Positions 8,535 to 16,936 of a stretch of 64,000 bases of DNA are shown in pieces; position 1 is the first letter of the stretch, and every line of letters begins with the position of its first letter. Below the pieces are notes generated by a model. That model made no database searches. It was not told the DNA's origin and saw only the letters and a program-made list of their open reading frames with translations. The DNA is from Rhodospira trueperi. GTDB lineage: Bacteria; Pseudomonadota; Alphaproteobacteria; Rhodospirillales; Rhodospirillaceae. The translations under genes were made by a program, and so were the position numbers. The DNA lies in the NCBI RefSeq assembly GCF_900101965.1, contig NZ_FNAP01000003.1, positions 124,001 to 188,000 on the forward strand, read 5' to 3'.

Positions 8535-8995
8535 GGACCCATTCCGTCCTGCGCACCTCGACCAAGCTGCTGATGCCGCCGATCATGCTGTTCGCGCTGT
8601 ATGTGCAGTTCCATGGCGACTACGGCCCCGGCGGCGGGTTTCAGGCCGGGGTGATCTTCGCCGTCGCCTTCATTCTGTTCACGCTGATCTTCGGCCCCGC
8701 GCGCGCCCGCCGGGTGGCGCCGGAGTGGGTGACGACACCGATGTGCGCGCTCGGCGTGCTGCTGTACGCCGGCGTCGGGGTGGCCACCATGCTGCTGGGC
8801 GGCACATACCTCGACTACAACATGCTGGCGCACGATCCCCATCACGGCCAGCACCTGGGCATCCTTCTGGTGGAACTGGGCGTCGGCCTGACGGTGTGGG
8901 CGGTGATGGTCACCATCTTCCTGACCTTCGTCGAGCGCCACGCCCAGCGCGAGGCGGCGGCCGACCCCGACGCCGAGGAGGACGGCCATGCTTGA
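8531..8995 (+). CDS. mrpB: Mrp/Mbh-type antiporter subunit B
   Basis: A 154-residue MnhB-domain protein (MbhF-like) with four transmembrane helices. Signature segments are LRTSTKLLMPPIMLFALYVQ, FHGDYGPGGGFQAGVIFA and the final TIFLTFVE. It starts at ATG 8531 inside the end of the preceding gene and overlaps mrpC by eight bases. All neighbours are subunits of the same complex. Confidence 0.9.
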   Translation: MRTHSVLRTSTKLLMPPIMLFALYVQFHGDYGPGGGFQAGVIFAVAFILFTLIFGPARARRVAPEWVTTPMCALGVLLYAGVGVATMLLGGTYLDYNMLAHDPHHGQHLGILLVELGVGLTVWAVMVTIFLTFVERHAQREAAADPDAEEDGHA

Positions 8996-9359
8996 GACCG
9001 TTCTCGGCCTGTACAACTACTGGATCGTCATCGTGCTGATGATGGCGGGGTTCTACACCGTCATCGCGCGCGGCAATCTGGCCAAGAAAGTGATTGGCCT
9101 CAACATTTTCCAGACCTCCGTGTTCCTGATGTACATCACCATGGGCGCGGTGGAGGGCGGCACCGCCCCCATCGTCGGCGCGGGGACGACGCTGTACTCC
9201 AACCCGCTGCCGAGCGTGCTGATCCTCACCGCCATCGTCGTCGGTGTCGCCACCACGGCGCTTGGGCTGGCGCTGGCGGTGCGCATCCGCGAGTCCTTCG
9301 GCACGCTGGAGGAGGACGAGGTGCTGGCGCTTGAACACCGCATGGACGGGGAGGCCTGA
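8988..9359 (+). CDS. mrpC: Mrp/Mbh-type antiporter subunit C (NuoK-like)
   Basis: A 123-residue NuoK/MbhG-like subunit with three transmembrane helices. Diagnostic segments are GFYTVIARGNLAKKVIGLNI near the first helix and NPLPSVLILTAIVVGVATTA in the last. In complex I the NuoK family carries buried acidic residues in the proton path. This protein has charged residues only sparsely in its helices, as is usual for MrpC. The gene lies seven bases before mrpD. Confidence 0.92.
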   Translation: MLETVLGLYNYWIVIVLMMAGFYTVIARGNLAKKVIGLNIFQTSVFLMYITMGAVEGGTAPIVGAGTTLYSNPLPSVLILTAIVVGVATTALGLALAVRIRESFGTLEEDEVLALEHRMDGEA

Positions 9360-9366
9360 GCCGCCG

Positions 9367-11001
9367 ATGCCCTCCCTGCTGAGCCAGAATTTGCCCGCGC
9401 TTCAGGTCGTGCTGCCGCTGATCGCCGCGCCCCTGTGTCTGTTCCTGCGGCCGCCGAAGCTGGCGTGGCTGTTCGCGCTGGCGGTCAGCGGCGCCGCCTT
9501 TGCCATCGCCGTCGCCCTGGTCGGCGCCGTCGCCGCGAACGGCGCCTTCAACTACGAGATGGGCGGCTGGGCCGCGCCGTGGGGGATCGAGTACGTCATC
9601 GATCCGCTGGATTCGTTCATGCTGTGTCTGGTGACGGGCATCGCCACGCTGGTGCTGATCTACGCCGGTCCCAGCGTCGAGGCGGAGATCCCGCGCGGCC
9701 AGATCCCGGTGTTCTATGTCCTGTTCCTGCTGTGCCTGACGGGTCTGCTGGGGATGGTGGCCACCGGCGACGTCTTCAACCTGTTCGTCTTCCTGGAGAT
9801 TTCGTCGCTGTCCACCTATGCCCTGGTGGCCATGGGCCGCGATCCCAGGGCGCTGACGGCGGCCTATCGCTATCTCATCCTGGGCTCGCTGGGCGCCACG
9901 TTCTACGTCATCGGCATCGGTCTGCTGTACATGATGACCGGCACGCTGAACATGGAGGATCTCGCCCGACGCATCCCCGAGGTGGGGGAGACCCGGACCA
10001 TCTCGGTGGCCATCGCGTTCCTGGCCGTGGGGCTGGCGCTGAAGCTGGCGCTGTTCCCGCTGCACAAGTGGCTGCCCGGGGCCTACACCCACGCGCCGTC
10101 GGTGGTCACCGCCTTCCTGGCGGCGACGGCGACCAAGGTGGCGATCTACGTCCTGGTGCGCATCTTCTTCACCGTGCTGGGGCCCATCGACGCCTTTCAG
10201 ACCCTGCCGGCGGCGATGTCGGAAACCCAGGTGGTGAGCATCCTGGCCATCCTCGCCATGCTGTCGGGCTCGGCGGTGGCCATTTTCCAGTACAATCTGA
10301 AGCGGCTGTTCGCCTACTCGTCCATCGCCCAGGTGGGCTACATGATCCTGGGCATCAGCATGGCCTCGATCACCGGCATGACGGGCGGGCTGGTGCACAT
10401 GATCAACCACGCCATGATCAAGGGCGCGGTGTTCATGGCGCTGGGCGCGGTCATCCTGCGCATCGGCGCGTGCGACATCCGCCGCCTGGACGGCCTGGGC
10501 TATCGCATGCCGGTCACCATGGCGGCGTTCGTGATCGCCGCGCTCAGCCTGATCGGCGTGCCCGGCACGTCGGGTTTCATCAGCAAGCTGTATCTGGTGA
10601 AGGGCGCCATGGAGGCCCAGAACTGGGTCATGGTGACAGCCGTTCTGGTGTCCTCGCTGCTGGCGGTGATCTACATCTGGCGGGTGCTGGAGGTGGCCTA
10701 TTTCCGCGCCGCGCCGGCCGACGCGCCCAAGGTGCGCGAGGCGCCCCTGGTCATGCTGGCGCCGCTGTGGATCCTCGCCCTCGCCAACATCTATTTCGGG
10801 CTGGAGACGACCTACAGCGTCGGCCTGACCGAGGCGGCGGCGGACTTCATCCTGAATTACGTGCCCGGCGAGGGACCGACCTGGGAACATCCCTTGTTCG
10901 ATGATGGCCACGGCTACGGGGCCGACCATGGACCGGGGCACGGCGGCGGCCATGTCCCCGAAGCCGAACAGGGCGCCCATGCGCCGGGGGTGGACCTGTG
11001 A
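9367..11001 (+). CDS. mrpD: Mrp/Mbh-type antiporter subunit D (ND5-like, first of three)
   Basis: A 544-residue ND5/NuoN-like proton-channel subunit with about 14 helices. The expected axis residues are seen: Glu in NLFVFLEISSLSTYAL, Lys226 in ALKLALFPLHKWLPG, Lys in ATKVAIYVLVR and Lys in GFISKLYLVKGA. The C-terminal 45 residues are unusual: a His/Gly-rich tail (DDGHGYGADHGPGHGGGH), possibly metal-binding. The start was chosen at ATG 9367 (MPSLLSQNLPALQV), just after the mrpC stop. The stop overlaps the GTG of the second ND5-like gene. Confidence 0.92.
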   Translation: MPSLLSQNLPALQVVLPLIAAPLCLFLRPPKLAWLFALAVSGAAFAIAVALVGAVAANGAFNYEMGGWAAPWGIEYVIDPLDSFMLCLVTGIATLVLIYAGPSVEAEIPRGQIPVFYVLFLLCLTGLLGMVATGDVFNLFVFLEISSLSTYALVAMGRDPRALTAAYRYLILGSLGATFYVIGIGLLYMMTGTLNMEDLARRIPEVGETRTISVAIAFLAVGLALKLALFPLHKWLPGAYTHAPSVVTAFLAATATKVAIYVLVRIFFTVLGPIDAFQTLPAAMSETQVVSILAILAMLSGSAVAIFQYNLKRLFAYSSIAQVGYMILGISMASITGMTGGLVHMINHAMIKGAVFMALGAVILRIGACDIRRLDGLGYRMPVTMAAFVIAALSLIGVPGTSGFISKLYLVKGAMEAQNWVMVTAVLVSSLLAVIYIWRVLEVAYFRAAPADAPKVREAPLVMLAPLWILALANIYFGLETTYSVGLTEAAADFILNYVPGEGPTWEHPLFDDGHGYGADHGPGHGGGHVPEAEQGAHAPGVDL

Positions 11002-12479
11002 TTTTCGGCCTCGACATGACGCAAACCATCGGCGCCAGCCTGATCCTGCCGGCGTTGGCGGCGCTGCTGACGCTGGTGCTCGGCCGCTGGCCGAACGTAC
11101 GCGAGGGCGCGACCCTGCTGGTCGCTTTCGCCCTGGGGGCCATGGTGTTCTCGCTGCTCGGCCCGGTGCTGGTGGGGGCGCGTCCCGGCCTGACCCTGTG
11201 GGAGGTCATCCCCGGCGTGCCACTGGCCTTCTCCGTCGAGCCGCTGGGTCAGATCTTCGCCATGATCGCCAGCCTGCTGTGGATCGTCACCACGATCTAT
11301 TCCGTGGGCTACATGCGCGGCAACAACGAGCACGCCCAGACCCGCTTCTACGCCTGTTTCGCCGTCGCCATCGTCTCGGCCATGGGCATCGCCTACGCCG
11401 GCAACCTGCTGACGCTGTTCCTGTTCTACGAACTGATGACCATCAGCACCGTGCCGCTGGTCACCCACAAGGGCACAGACGAGGCCAAACGGTCGGGACG
11501 CGTCTATCTGGGCATCCTGATGGGCACGTCCATCGGCCTGCAGCTGGCGGCCATCATCGCCTGCTGGATGCTGGCGGGCAGCCTGGATTTCGTGCCGGGC
11601 GGGCTGCTGGCCGGCAAGATCGAGGGCTGGCCGGTGCTGGTGCTGCTGGCGCTGTTCGTGTTCGGCATCGGCAAGGCGGCGGTGATGCCGTTCCATCGCT
11701 GGCTGCCGGCGGCCATGGTGGCGCCGACGCCCGTCTCCGCCCTGCTGCACGCCGTCGCCGTGGTCAAGGCCGGCGTGTTCACGGTGGTCAAGGTGGTGGT
11801 TTACGTCTTCGGGCTGGACCTGCTCAACGGCACCGCCGGCACCGAGTGGATCGCCGCCTTCGCCGGGTTCACCATCCTGGCGGCGAGTTTCGTCGCCCTG
11901 CGGCAGGACAACCTGAAGCGCCGACTGGCCTATTCCACCATCAGTCAGTTGAGCTATGTGGTGCTGGCCGCGCTGATCCTGGCGCCGCTGTCGGTGATGG
12001 GCGCGGCCCTGCACATCATGGCGCACGCCTTCGGCAAGATCACGCTTTTCTTCGCCGCCGGCTCCATCTACACCGCCGCGCACAAGACCGAGATCAGCCA
12101 GCTTGACGGCATCGGCTGGAAGATGCCGGTGACGATGGGCGCCTTTTTCATCGGCTCGCTGTCCATGATCGGGGTGCCGCCGACGGCCGGCTTCGTCTCC
12201 AAGTGGTTCATGCTGTCCGGGGCCTACGACGCCCAGGCGTGGGCGGCCATCGCCGTCATTTTCGCCTCCACGGTGCTGAATGCGTCGTACTTCCTGCCCA
12301 TCGTCCATCGCGCCTTCGCCACCCGGCCGGCCCCGGTGGACCCGGAGCACGACCACGGCGAGGCGCCGACACCCATCGTCGTGGCGCTGAGTTTCACCGC
12401 CCTGGGCAGCCTGCTGTTGTTCTTCTTCCCGGATTCCTTCCTGGCCCTGGCCGAACAGCTTGTGGGAGGACGACCGTGA
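10998..12479 (+). CDS. Second ND5-like antiporter subunit
   Basis: A 493-residue ND5/NuoL-like membrane subunit. The channel residues are all present: Glu in LFLFYELMTISTVPLV, Lys226 in GIGKAAVMPFHRWLP, Lys in AVVKAGVFTVVKV and Lys in PTAGFVSKWFML. It therefore looks like a competent proton or sodium channel, probably taking the place of the N-terminal ND5-like part of MrpA. It starts at GTG 10998 overlapping the mrpD stop (GTGA); an ATG 18 bases further in is possible. It overlaps the next small gene in the same way. Confidence 0.88.
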   Translation: MIFGLDMTQTIGASLILPALAALLTLVLGRWPNVREGATLLVAFALGAMVFSLLGPVLVGARPGLTLWEVIPGVPLAFSVEPLGQIFAMIASLLWIVTTIYSVGYMRGNNEHAQTRFYACFAVAIVSAMGIAYAGNLLTLFLFYELMTISTVPLVTHKGTDEAKRSGRVYLGILMGTSIGLQLAAIIACWMLAGSLDFVPGGLLAGKIEGWPVLVLLALFVFGIGKAAVMPFHRWLPAAMVAPTPVSALLHAVAVVKAGVFTVVKVVVYVFGLDLLNGTAGTEWIAAFAGFTILAASFVALRQDNLKRRLAYSTISQLSYVVLAALILAPLSVMGAALHIMAHAFGKITLFFAAGSIYTAAHKTEISQLDGIGWKMPVTMGAFFIGSLSMIGVPPTAGFVSKWFMLSGAYDAQAWAAIAVIFASTVLNASYFLPIVHRAFATRPAPVDPEHDHGEAPTPIVVALSFTALGSLLLFFFPDSFLALAEQLVGGRP

Positions 12480-12814
12480 CCCACACCGACACGGGCACCG
12501 ACGCGCCGCGCATCGTTCAGGTGACCGAACTGCCGCCGTGCGGCACCATGCCGCTGACCCGGGCGCCCGACGAAAAGCAGCCCTGGTTCGTCACGCCGAA
12601 GGGCATCCGGATCCTGTGGTGGGGGTTCGGCATCGTGCTGGCGCTGACCGTTTTGGCCGAGGTGTTCGTCCACCTGCATCCGCATTTCGGCGTCGATGGC
12701 TGGTTCGGCTTCCATGCCTGGTTCGGCTTCCTGAGCTGTGTCGCCATGGTGCTGTTCGCCAAGGGCCTGGGCGTGGCCCTGAAGCGCAAGGACACGTACT
12801 ACGATGCTGGGTAA
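12476..12814 (+). CDS. Small membrane protein of the antiporter cluster
   Basis: A 112-residue protein not recognised as a classical Mrp subunit. Residues 1-45 are hydrophilic (Thr/Asp/Pro-rich, with PWFVTPKGIRI). Two transmembrane helices follow (LWWGFGIVLALTVLAEVFVH and FHAWFGFLSCVAMVLFAKGL), joined by a short His-rich loop (HLHPHFGVDGWF). It starts at GTG 12476 overlapping the preceding stop and overlaps the next ND5-like gene by 11 bases. It is therefore a co-translated part of this cluster, perhaps a linker between the two ND5-like proteins. Function is inferred only from position. Confidence 0.75.
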   Translation: MTHTDTGTDAPRIVQVTELPPCGTMPLTRAPDEKQPWFVTPKGIRILWWGFGIVLALTVLAEVFVHLHPHFGVDGWFGFHAWFGFLSCVAMVLFAKGLGVALKRKDTYYDAG

Positions 12815-14486
12815 CGTCTCCCCCGGTCTGTTCCTGATCCTGGGCGGGCTGCTGCTGCCGATGCTGCCGCGCGGCGGCCGCATGGCCATGACGCTGCTGG
12901 CGCCGCTGATCGGCCTCGCCCATGTCTGGACGCTGCCCGACGGCGTCGCCTCCTCTGTCGAGTACCTGGGCTACACCCTGGAACTGGTGGAGGCCGACGC
13001 CCTGTCGCGCCTGTTCGGCACCATCTTCGGACTGATGGCCGTGGTCGGCGGTCTTTACGCGCTGCCGCAGAAGAAGGTCCTGGAGAGTGCCTCGGCCCTG
13101 GTCTACGCTGGCGGCGCCATGGGGGTGGTGTTCTCCGGCGACCTGCTGGGCGTGTTCATCTATTGGGAGCTGATGGCCATCGCCTCGACGCTGGTCATCT
13201 GGTCGTCGAACACCGACAGAAGCCGCGCCGCCGGCTTGCGCTATGTCTTCATCCACCTGTTGGGCGGCGTGGTGCTGATGGCCGGGATCACCGGCCAGAT
13301 CACGGCCACCGGCTCGGCGGACTTCACCGCCATGCAGGCGGACTCCTGGGCCACCTGGATGATCCTGATCGGCTTCCTAATCAACGCCGGGGCACCACCG
13401 CTGACGGCGTGGCTGCCCGACGCCTATCCGGAAGGCTCGTGGAGCGGCACCGTCTTCCTGTCCGCCTTCACCACCAAGACCGCCGTCTATGTACTGCTGC
13501 GCGGCTTCCCGGGCACCGAGATCCTGATTTGGGTCGGCCTCTACATGGTGTTCTACGGCATCATCTACGCGCTGCTGGAAAACGACATGCGGCGCATCCT
13601 GGCCTATTCCATCATCAACCAGGTCGGGTTCATGGTCTGCGGCATCGGCATCGGCACCGAGATGGCGCTGAACGGCGCCGCCGCCCATGCCTTCGCCCAC
13701 ATCATCTACAAGGCGCTGTTGCTGATGAGCGCGGGCTCGGTGCTGTACATGACCGGCCTGCGCAAATGCACCGATCTGGGCGGGCTGTTCCGGACCATGC
13801 CGATCACCGCGTTCTGCGGCATCGTGGGCGCGCTGGCCATCTCGGCGTTCCCGTGGACCTCCGGCTTCGTCACCAAGTCGATGATCACCCAGGGTGCTGC
13901 CGACGAGCACATGATGTGGGCCTGGATGCTGTTGCAGGCGGCCAGCGCGGGCGTGTTCCTGCATGCCGGCATCAAGTTCCCCTGGTTCGTGTTCTTCCAG
14001 AAGGACAGCGGCCTGCGCCCGGACGAAGCGCCGCTGCCGATGATCTTCGCCATGCTGCTGTTCGCCGGACTGTGCATCTTCATCGGCGTGTGGCCGGATC
14101 CGCTGTACATGCTGTTGCCGTACCCGGTCGAGTACGAGTCCTACACTGGCGCCCATGTGGTCACCCAGCTTCAGTTGCTGCTGTTCTCCGGACTGGCGTT
14201 CTTCATCCTGCTGCCGCTGATGAAGCGGACCCTGACCCTCACCCTGGATTGGGACTGGATGTGGCGGGTCGCCGGGCCGGCCACAGCGAACTTCCTGCTG
14301 CGCACGGTGGGGCCGGTGTGGACCGGCGGACTGGGCGCCGCGCGGCGCGGCATCGGCGGTCTGATCGCGCTGATCGCGCGCACCCACGGCCCGTACGGCG
14401 CCCTGGGCCGCGCCTGGCCGATCAACGCCTCGGCGGGCATGGTGGCGCTATTCCTGCTGCTGTATCTGCTGCTGTTCTTTCTGTGA
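12804..14486 (+). CDS. Third ND5-like antiporter subunit, lacking the central TM7 lysine
   Basis: A 560-residue ND5/NuoN-like subunit. Glu in GVFIYWELMAIASTLVI, Lys in FTTKTAVYVLLR and Lys in WTSGFVTKSMI are kept. The position that is Lys226 in its two paralogues is Asn194 here (LINAGAPPLTAWLPDA), and the usual PLH/PFH motif is PLT. A lysine at this spot is central to proton transfer in complex I and Mrp, so this subunit may be a modified or inactive channel. After the core, a C-terminal extension from about residue 460 carries two more helices and a basic linker (ARRGIGG). It is the last gene of the cluster. Confidence 0.87.
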   Translation: MLGNVSPGLFLILGGLLLPMLPRGGRMAMTLLAPLIGLAHVWTLPDGVASSVEYLGYTLELVEADALSRLFGTIFGLMAVVGGLYALPQKKVLESASALVYAGGAMGVVFSGDLLGVFIYWELMAIASTLVIWSSNTDRSRAAGLRYVFIHLLGGVVLMAGITGQITATGSADFTAMQADSWATWMILIGFLINAGAPPLTAWLPDAYPEGSWSGTVFLSAFTTKTAVYVLLRGFPGTEILIWVGLYMVFYGIIYALLENDMRRILAYSIINQVGFMVCGIGIGTEMALNGAAAHAFAHIIYKALLLMSAGSVLYMTGLRKCTDLGGLFRTMPITAFCGIVGALAISAFPWTSGFVTKSMITQGAADEHMMWAWMLLQAASAGVFLHAGIKFPWFVFFQKDSGLRPDEAPLPMIFAMLLFAGLCIFIGVWPDPLYMLLPYPVEYESYTGAHVVTQLQLLLFSGLAFFILLPLMKRTLTLTLDWDWMWRVAGPATANFLLRTVGPVWTGGLGAARRGIGGLIALIARTHGPYGALGRAWPINASAGMVALFLLLYLLLFFL

Positions 14487-14587
14487 CCGGAGGCGTGACG
14501 CGGAGGCTGGCGCCGCCCCCCGCTCCGCGCGACCCCATCACGCGGGTATCGCATGACCGACAAACGCTGGGAGACATCGACCTGACC

Positions 14588-14839
14588 ATGAAACGACCCC
14601 CAGACCCCGATCCGTGGGACCTTCCGGGAGAACGCGCCATCAAGCGCGTGCTCGCCTCGAAGCTCGTGGAGGCCATGGAAGAGCAGGGCCTGTCCCGCGA
14701 CGCCATGGCCCGACGCATGGAAATCAGCCAGAACGACCTGGACCACCTGTTGGATCCGAACGCCGACACCGTGTCGCTGTCGGTGCTGGGCCGCGCCGCG
14801 CGGGCGCTGGGACGGTCGATCTCGCTTCAGTTGATCTGA
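14588..14839 (+). CDS. Small XRE-type helix-turn-helix protein
   Basis: An 83-residue DNA-binding protein. Residues about 20-75 form a Cro/CI-like helix-turn-helix (LVEAMEEQGLSRDAMARRME, ISQNDLDHLLDP, VLGRAARALG) resembling HigA-type antitoxins and orphan XRE regulators. No toxin gene lies beside it. The start is ATG 14588. The TGA stop (14837-14839) lies inside the left inverted end of a repeat element, so the last residues may have been altered by insertion of that element. Confidence 0.72.
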   Translation: MKRPPDPDPWDLPGERAIKRVLASKLVEAMEEQGLSRDAMARRMEISQNDLDHLLDPNADTVSLSVLGRAARALGRSISLQLI

Positions 14840-15001
14840 TCCGAAAACCGCTTGATTGGTTCGCGTTCTTCGACCGGATTTCCGTAGGTTGGGGTGAAGT
14901 GCCACGCACCGAACCCCAACGGATCCGACCGATGTTGGGGTTCGCTGCGCTCACCCCAACCTACGCATTTGCGAACGGATCAAACGGACTTCGTATGATC
15001 C
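14836..15001. mobile_element. MITE-like palindromic element with ~28-bp imperfect inverted ends
   Basis: Left end at about 14836-14864 (GATCCGAAAACCGCTTGATT...) and right end at about 14972-15001 (GAACGGATCAAACGGACTTC...) are imperfect inverted repeats of each other. Between them lies a strong palindrome, GTAGGTTGGGG (14884) to CCCCAACCTAC (ending 14964). It overlaps the stop codons of both the HTH gene (14839) and gltX (14980). Homologous sequence in the same order forms the unit of the tandem array at 61446-62069. It has no coding capacity. Confidence 0.7.
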
Positions 15002-16365
15002 CGCGAGGATCCGGCAGCGGCGGCGGCCCGCTCCAGACGGCCGGCGGCTCGCGAGCGCCCGATCAGCGGCAGCAGCGCCGCCAGTTCCGGACCGTGATCG
15101 AGCCCCGTCAGGGCCAGCCGCAACGGCATGAACAGCCCCTTGCCCTTGCGCCCGGTGGCGGCCTTCAGGGCCCCGGTCCAGGCGCCCCAGGTGGCCCCGT
15201 CCCATGGCTCCTCGGGCAAGGCCTCCAGGGCGGTGCCCAGAAAGCCCGCATCTTCCGCCGCGCGCGCGCGCGGGACGATGTCGCCGAAGGCAACGGCGTG
15301 CCATTCCCCGGCGTCGGCGAGCCGGTCCAGGTTGCCGCGAATCGCCTCCCAGAACGCCGCGCCACCGTCGGCGCGCAGCGCCCTCAGCCGCGGCTGCGCG
15401 GTCTCGTAGGGCATGGCGTGCAGCAGCCGAGCGTTCAGGCGCGCCAAGTCGGCCGGATCGAACTTCGGCGTCGCCCGCCCGAAGTGCGACAGGTCGAAGC
15501 CGTCAACCAGGGACGCCAGGTTGGAAGCCGGCGCGATATCGTCCGATGTGCCCAGACGCGCCAGCAGGGCGTTGACGGCCATCGGCTCCAGGCCGTCGGC
15601 GCGCAGATCGGCGAGCGACAGGCTGCCCAGGCGCTTCGACAGGCCCTCGCCGCCGGCATCGGTCAGCAGCGACAGATGGGCATAGGCCGGCGGCTCCCCG
15701 CCCAGCAGGCGACAAAGCTGGATCTGCACCGCCGTGTTGACCACATGGTCCTCGCCCCGGACCACATGAGTGATGCCCATGTCGATATCGTCCACCACCG
15801 ACGGCAGGGTGTAGAGCAGCGTGCCGTCCTCGCGCACCAGGACCGGGTCGGACAGGTGGGCGGAGTCGTAGTGGCACGGTCCGCGCACCAGATCGTCCCA
15901 GCGGATGTCCTCGTGATCCAGTCTCAGGCGCCAGTGCGGCCGGCGGCCCTCGGCCTCAAGGCGGGCGCGCTCGTCGTCGGACAGCGACAACCCGGCACGG
16001 TCGTAGATCGGCGGCCGGCCCATCGCCCGCTGACGGCGGCGCTTGTACTCCAGTTCCTCCGACGTCTCATAGCAGGCGTACAGCCGCCCCTCGGCCGTCA
16101 GGCGCCCGACGATCTCGGCATGGCGGTCGGCGCGGGCGGACTGGAATGCCTCCTCGTCCCAGGTCAGGCCCAGCCAGCGCAGATCCTCCCGGATGGCCTC
16201 GACGAATTCGGGGCGGGAGCGTTCCGCGTCGGTGTCGTCGAAGCGCAGCACGAACACGCCGCCGGCCCGACGGGCGAACAGCCAGTTGACCAGGGCGGCG
16301 CGCGCGTTGCCGACATGCAGGCGGCCGGTGGGACTGGGGGCGAAGCGGACGCGGACGGTGGACAT
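14980..16365 (-). CDS. gltX: Glutamyl-tRNA synthetase
   Basis: Charges tRNA-Glu (or tRNA-Gln for later amidation) in the cytoplasm. It has 461 residues and is a class I synthetase with the HIGH-type motif ([16 protein letters not shown], residues about 10-25) and the KMSKS-type motif [12 protein letters not shown]-terminal helical anticodon-binding domain follows from about residue 310. Alphaproteobacteria usually carry two GltX paralogues; this could be either. The last residues (DHTKSV) and the stop are encoded by the inverted end of the MITE-like element, so the native C-terminus may have been replaced. Confidence 0.95.
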   Translation of the reverse strand: MSTVRVRFAPSPTGRLHVGNARAALVNWLFARRAGGVFVLRFDDTDAERSRPEFVEAIREDLRWLGLTWDEEAFQSARADRHAEIVGRLTAEGRLYACYETSEELEYKRRRQRAMGRPPIYDRAGLSLSDDERARLEAEGRRPHWRLRLDHEDIRWDDLVRGPCHYDSAHLSDPVLVREDGTLLYTLPSVVDDIDMGITHVVRGEDHVVNTAVQIQLCRLLGGEPPAYAHLSLLTDAGGEGLSKRLGSLSLADLRADGLEPMAVNALLARLGTSDDIAPASNLASLVDGFDLSHFGRATPKFDPADLARLNARLLHAMPYETAQPRLRALRADGGAAFWEAIRGNLDRLADAGEWHAVAFGDIVPRARAAEDAGFLGTALEALPEEPWDGATWGAWTGALKAATGRKGKGLFMPLRLALTGLDHGPELAALLPLIGRSRAAGRLERAAAAAGSSRDHTKSV

Positions 16366-16936
16366 GACGGCGGGCTCGGTCAGTGGGGACGGACGGCGGC
16401 GGTTGTCGCACGACCGCGCCCGGGACGCCAGAGGGCAGGCGCAGCAAGGGATCCGCCAAGGTGTCGAGCTATTGCGAGGAGTGGCGCCCCCAAAGGGGCG
16501 GATCGGTCCGCAAGGCGAGATGCGTCGGGCCGATTCTGACCCTTTGGCTCTTGCGGGCGGTCAAAAGGGGTGGCAACGAGTCATTCGGCGTACCGATGTC
16601 GAGAAGATAGGCCGTCGTTGCCCGGCCCCAGAGCGACGGCATCGGCGGCCCTATCGCGTTCAAGGCGATGTCGCATCGGTCGTTTTGGCGGCGTGGCACC
16701 GACCCATGCGCGCACACCTCAGCCAGGCGGCGATCGTTTCCGCATCGAAATTGCCCGACCGTTCCATAGCCAACCACAGAATAAATCCGCGTCGCGATTA
16801 ATCATTTCTTTTCCGACAACGTCATGCGAGTGCCCATAATTGGTTTGAGTCGAAGCTCGGCACAGCAGTAGTATAATCCCAGGTCCGTTTCCGCTCGCGT
16901 ACCCTTCCACCCGGCAACAACCTCAGACCCAAGACA
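16366..16936. other. 571-bp intergenic region upstream of the pseudokinase gene
   Basis: No gene or known RNA is supported. The right-hand half (about 16780-16880) is noticeably more AT-rich than the surroundings and contains a TATAAT, a likely promoter region for the large gene at 16937. Confidence 0.45.
16845..16877 (+). promoter_or_regulatory. Weak promoter candidate upstream of the pseudokinase gene
   Basis: A perfect TATAAT at 16872-16877 lies 59 bases before the ATG. The nearest -35-like TTGAGT (16845-16850) is separated by 21 bases, longer than ideal, so the promoter may depend on an activator or the match may be fortuitous. Confidence 0.35.

Noticed and set aside
9226..10980. Long open frame antisense to mrpC/mrpD
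   Set aside because: His/Arg/Gln-rich translation typical of antisense GC-rich sequence; the plus strand encodes recognised membrane subunits.
16366..16936. A small gene on the minus strand (about 102 codons) between gltX and the pseudokinase gene
   Set aside because: No ribosome site or family resemblance, and the frame covers sequence with uneven composition; more likely regulatory sequence.
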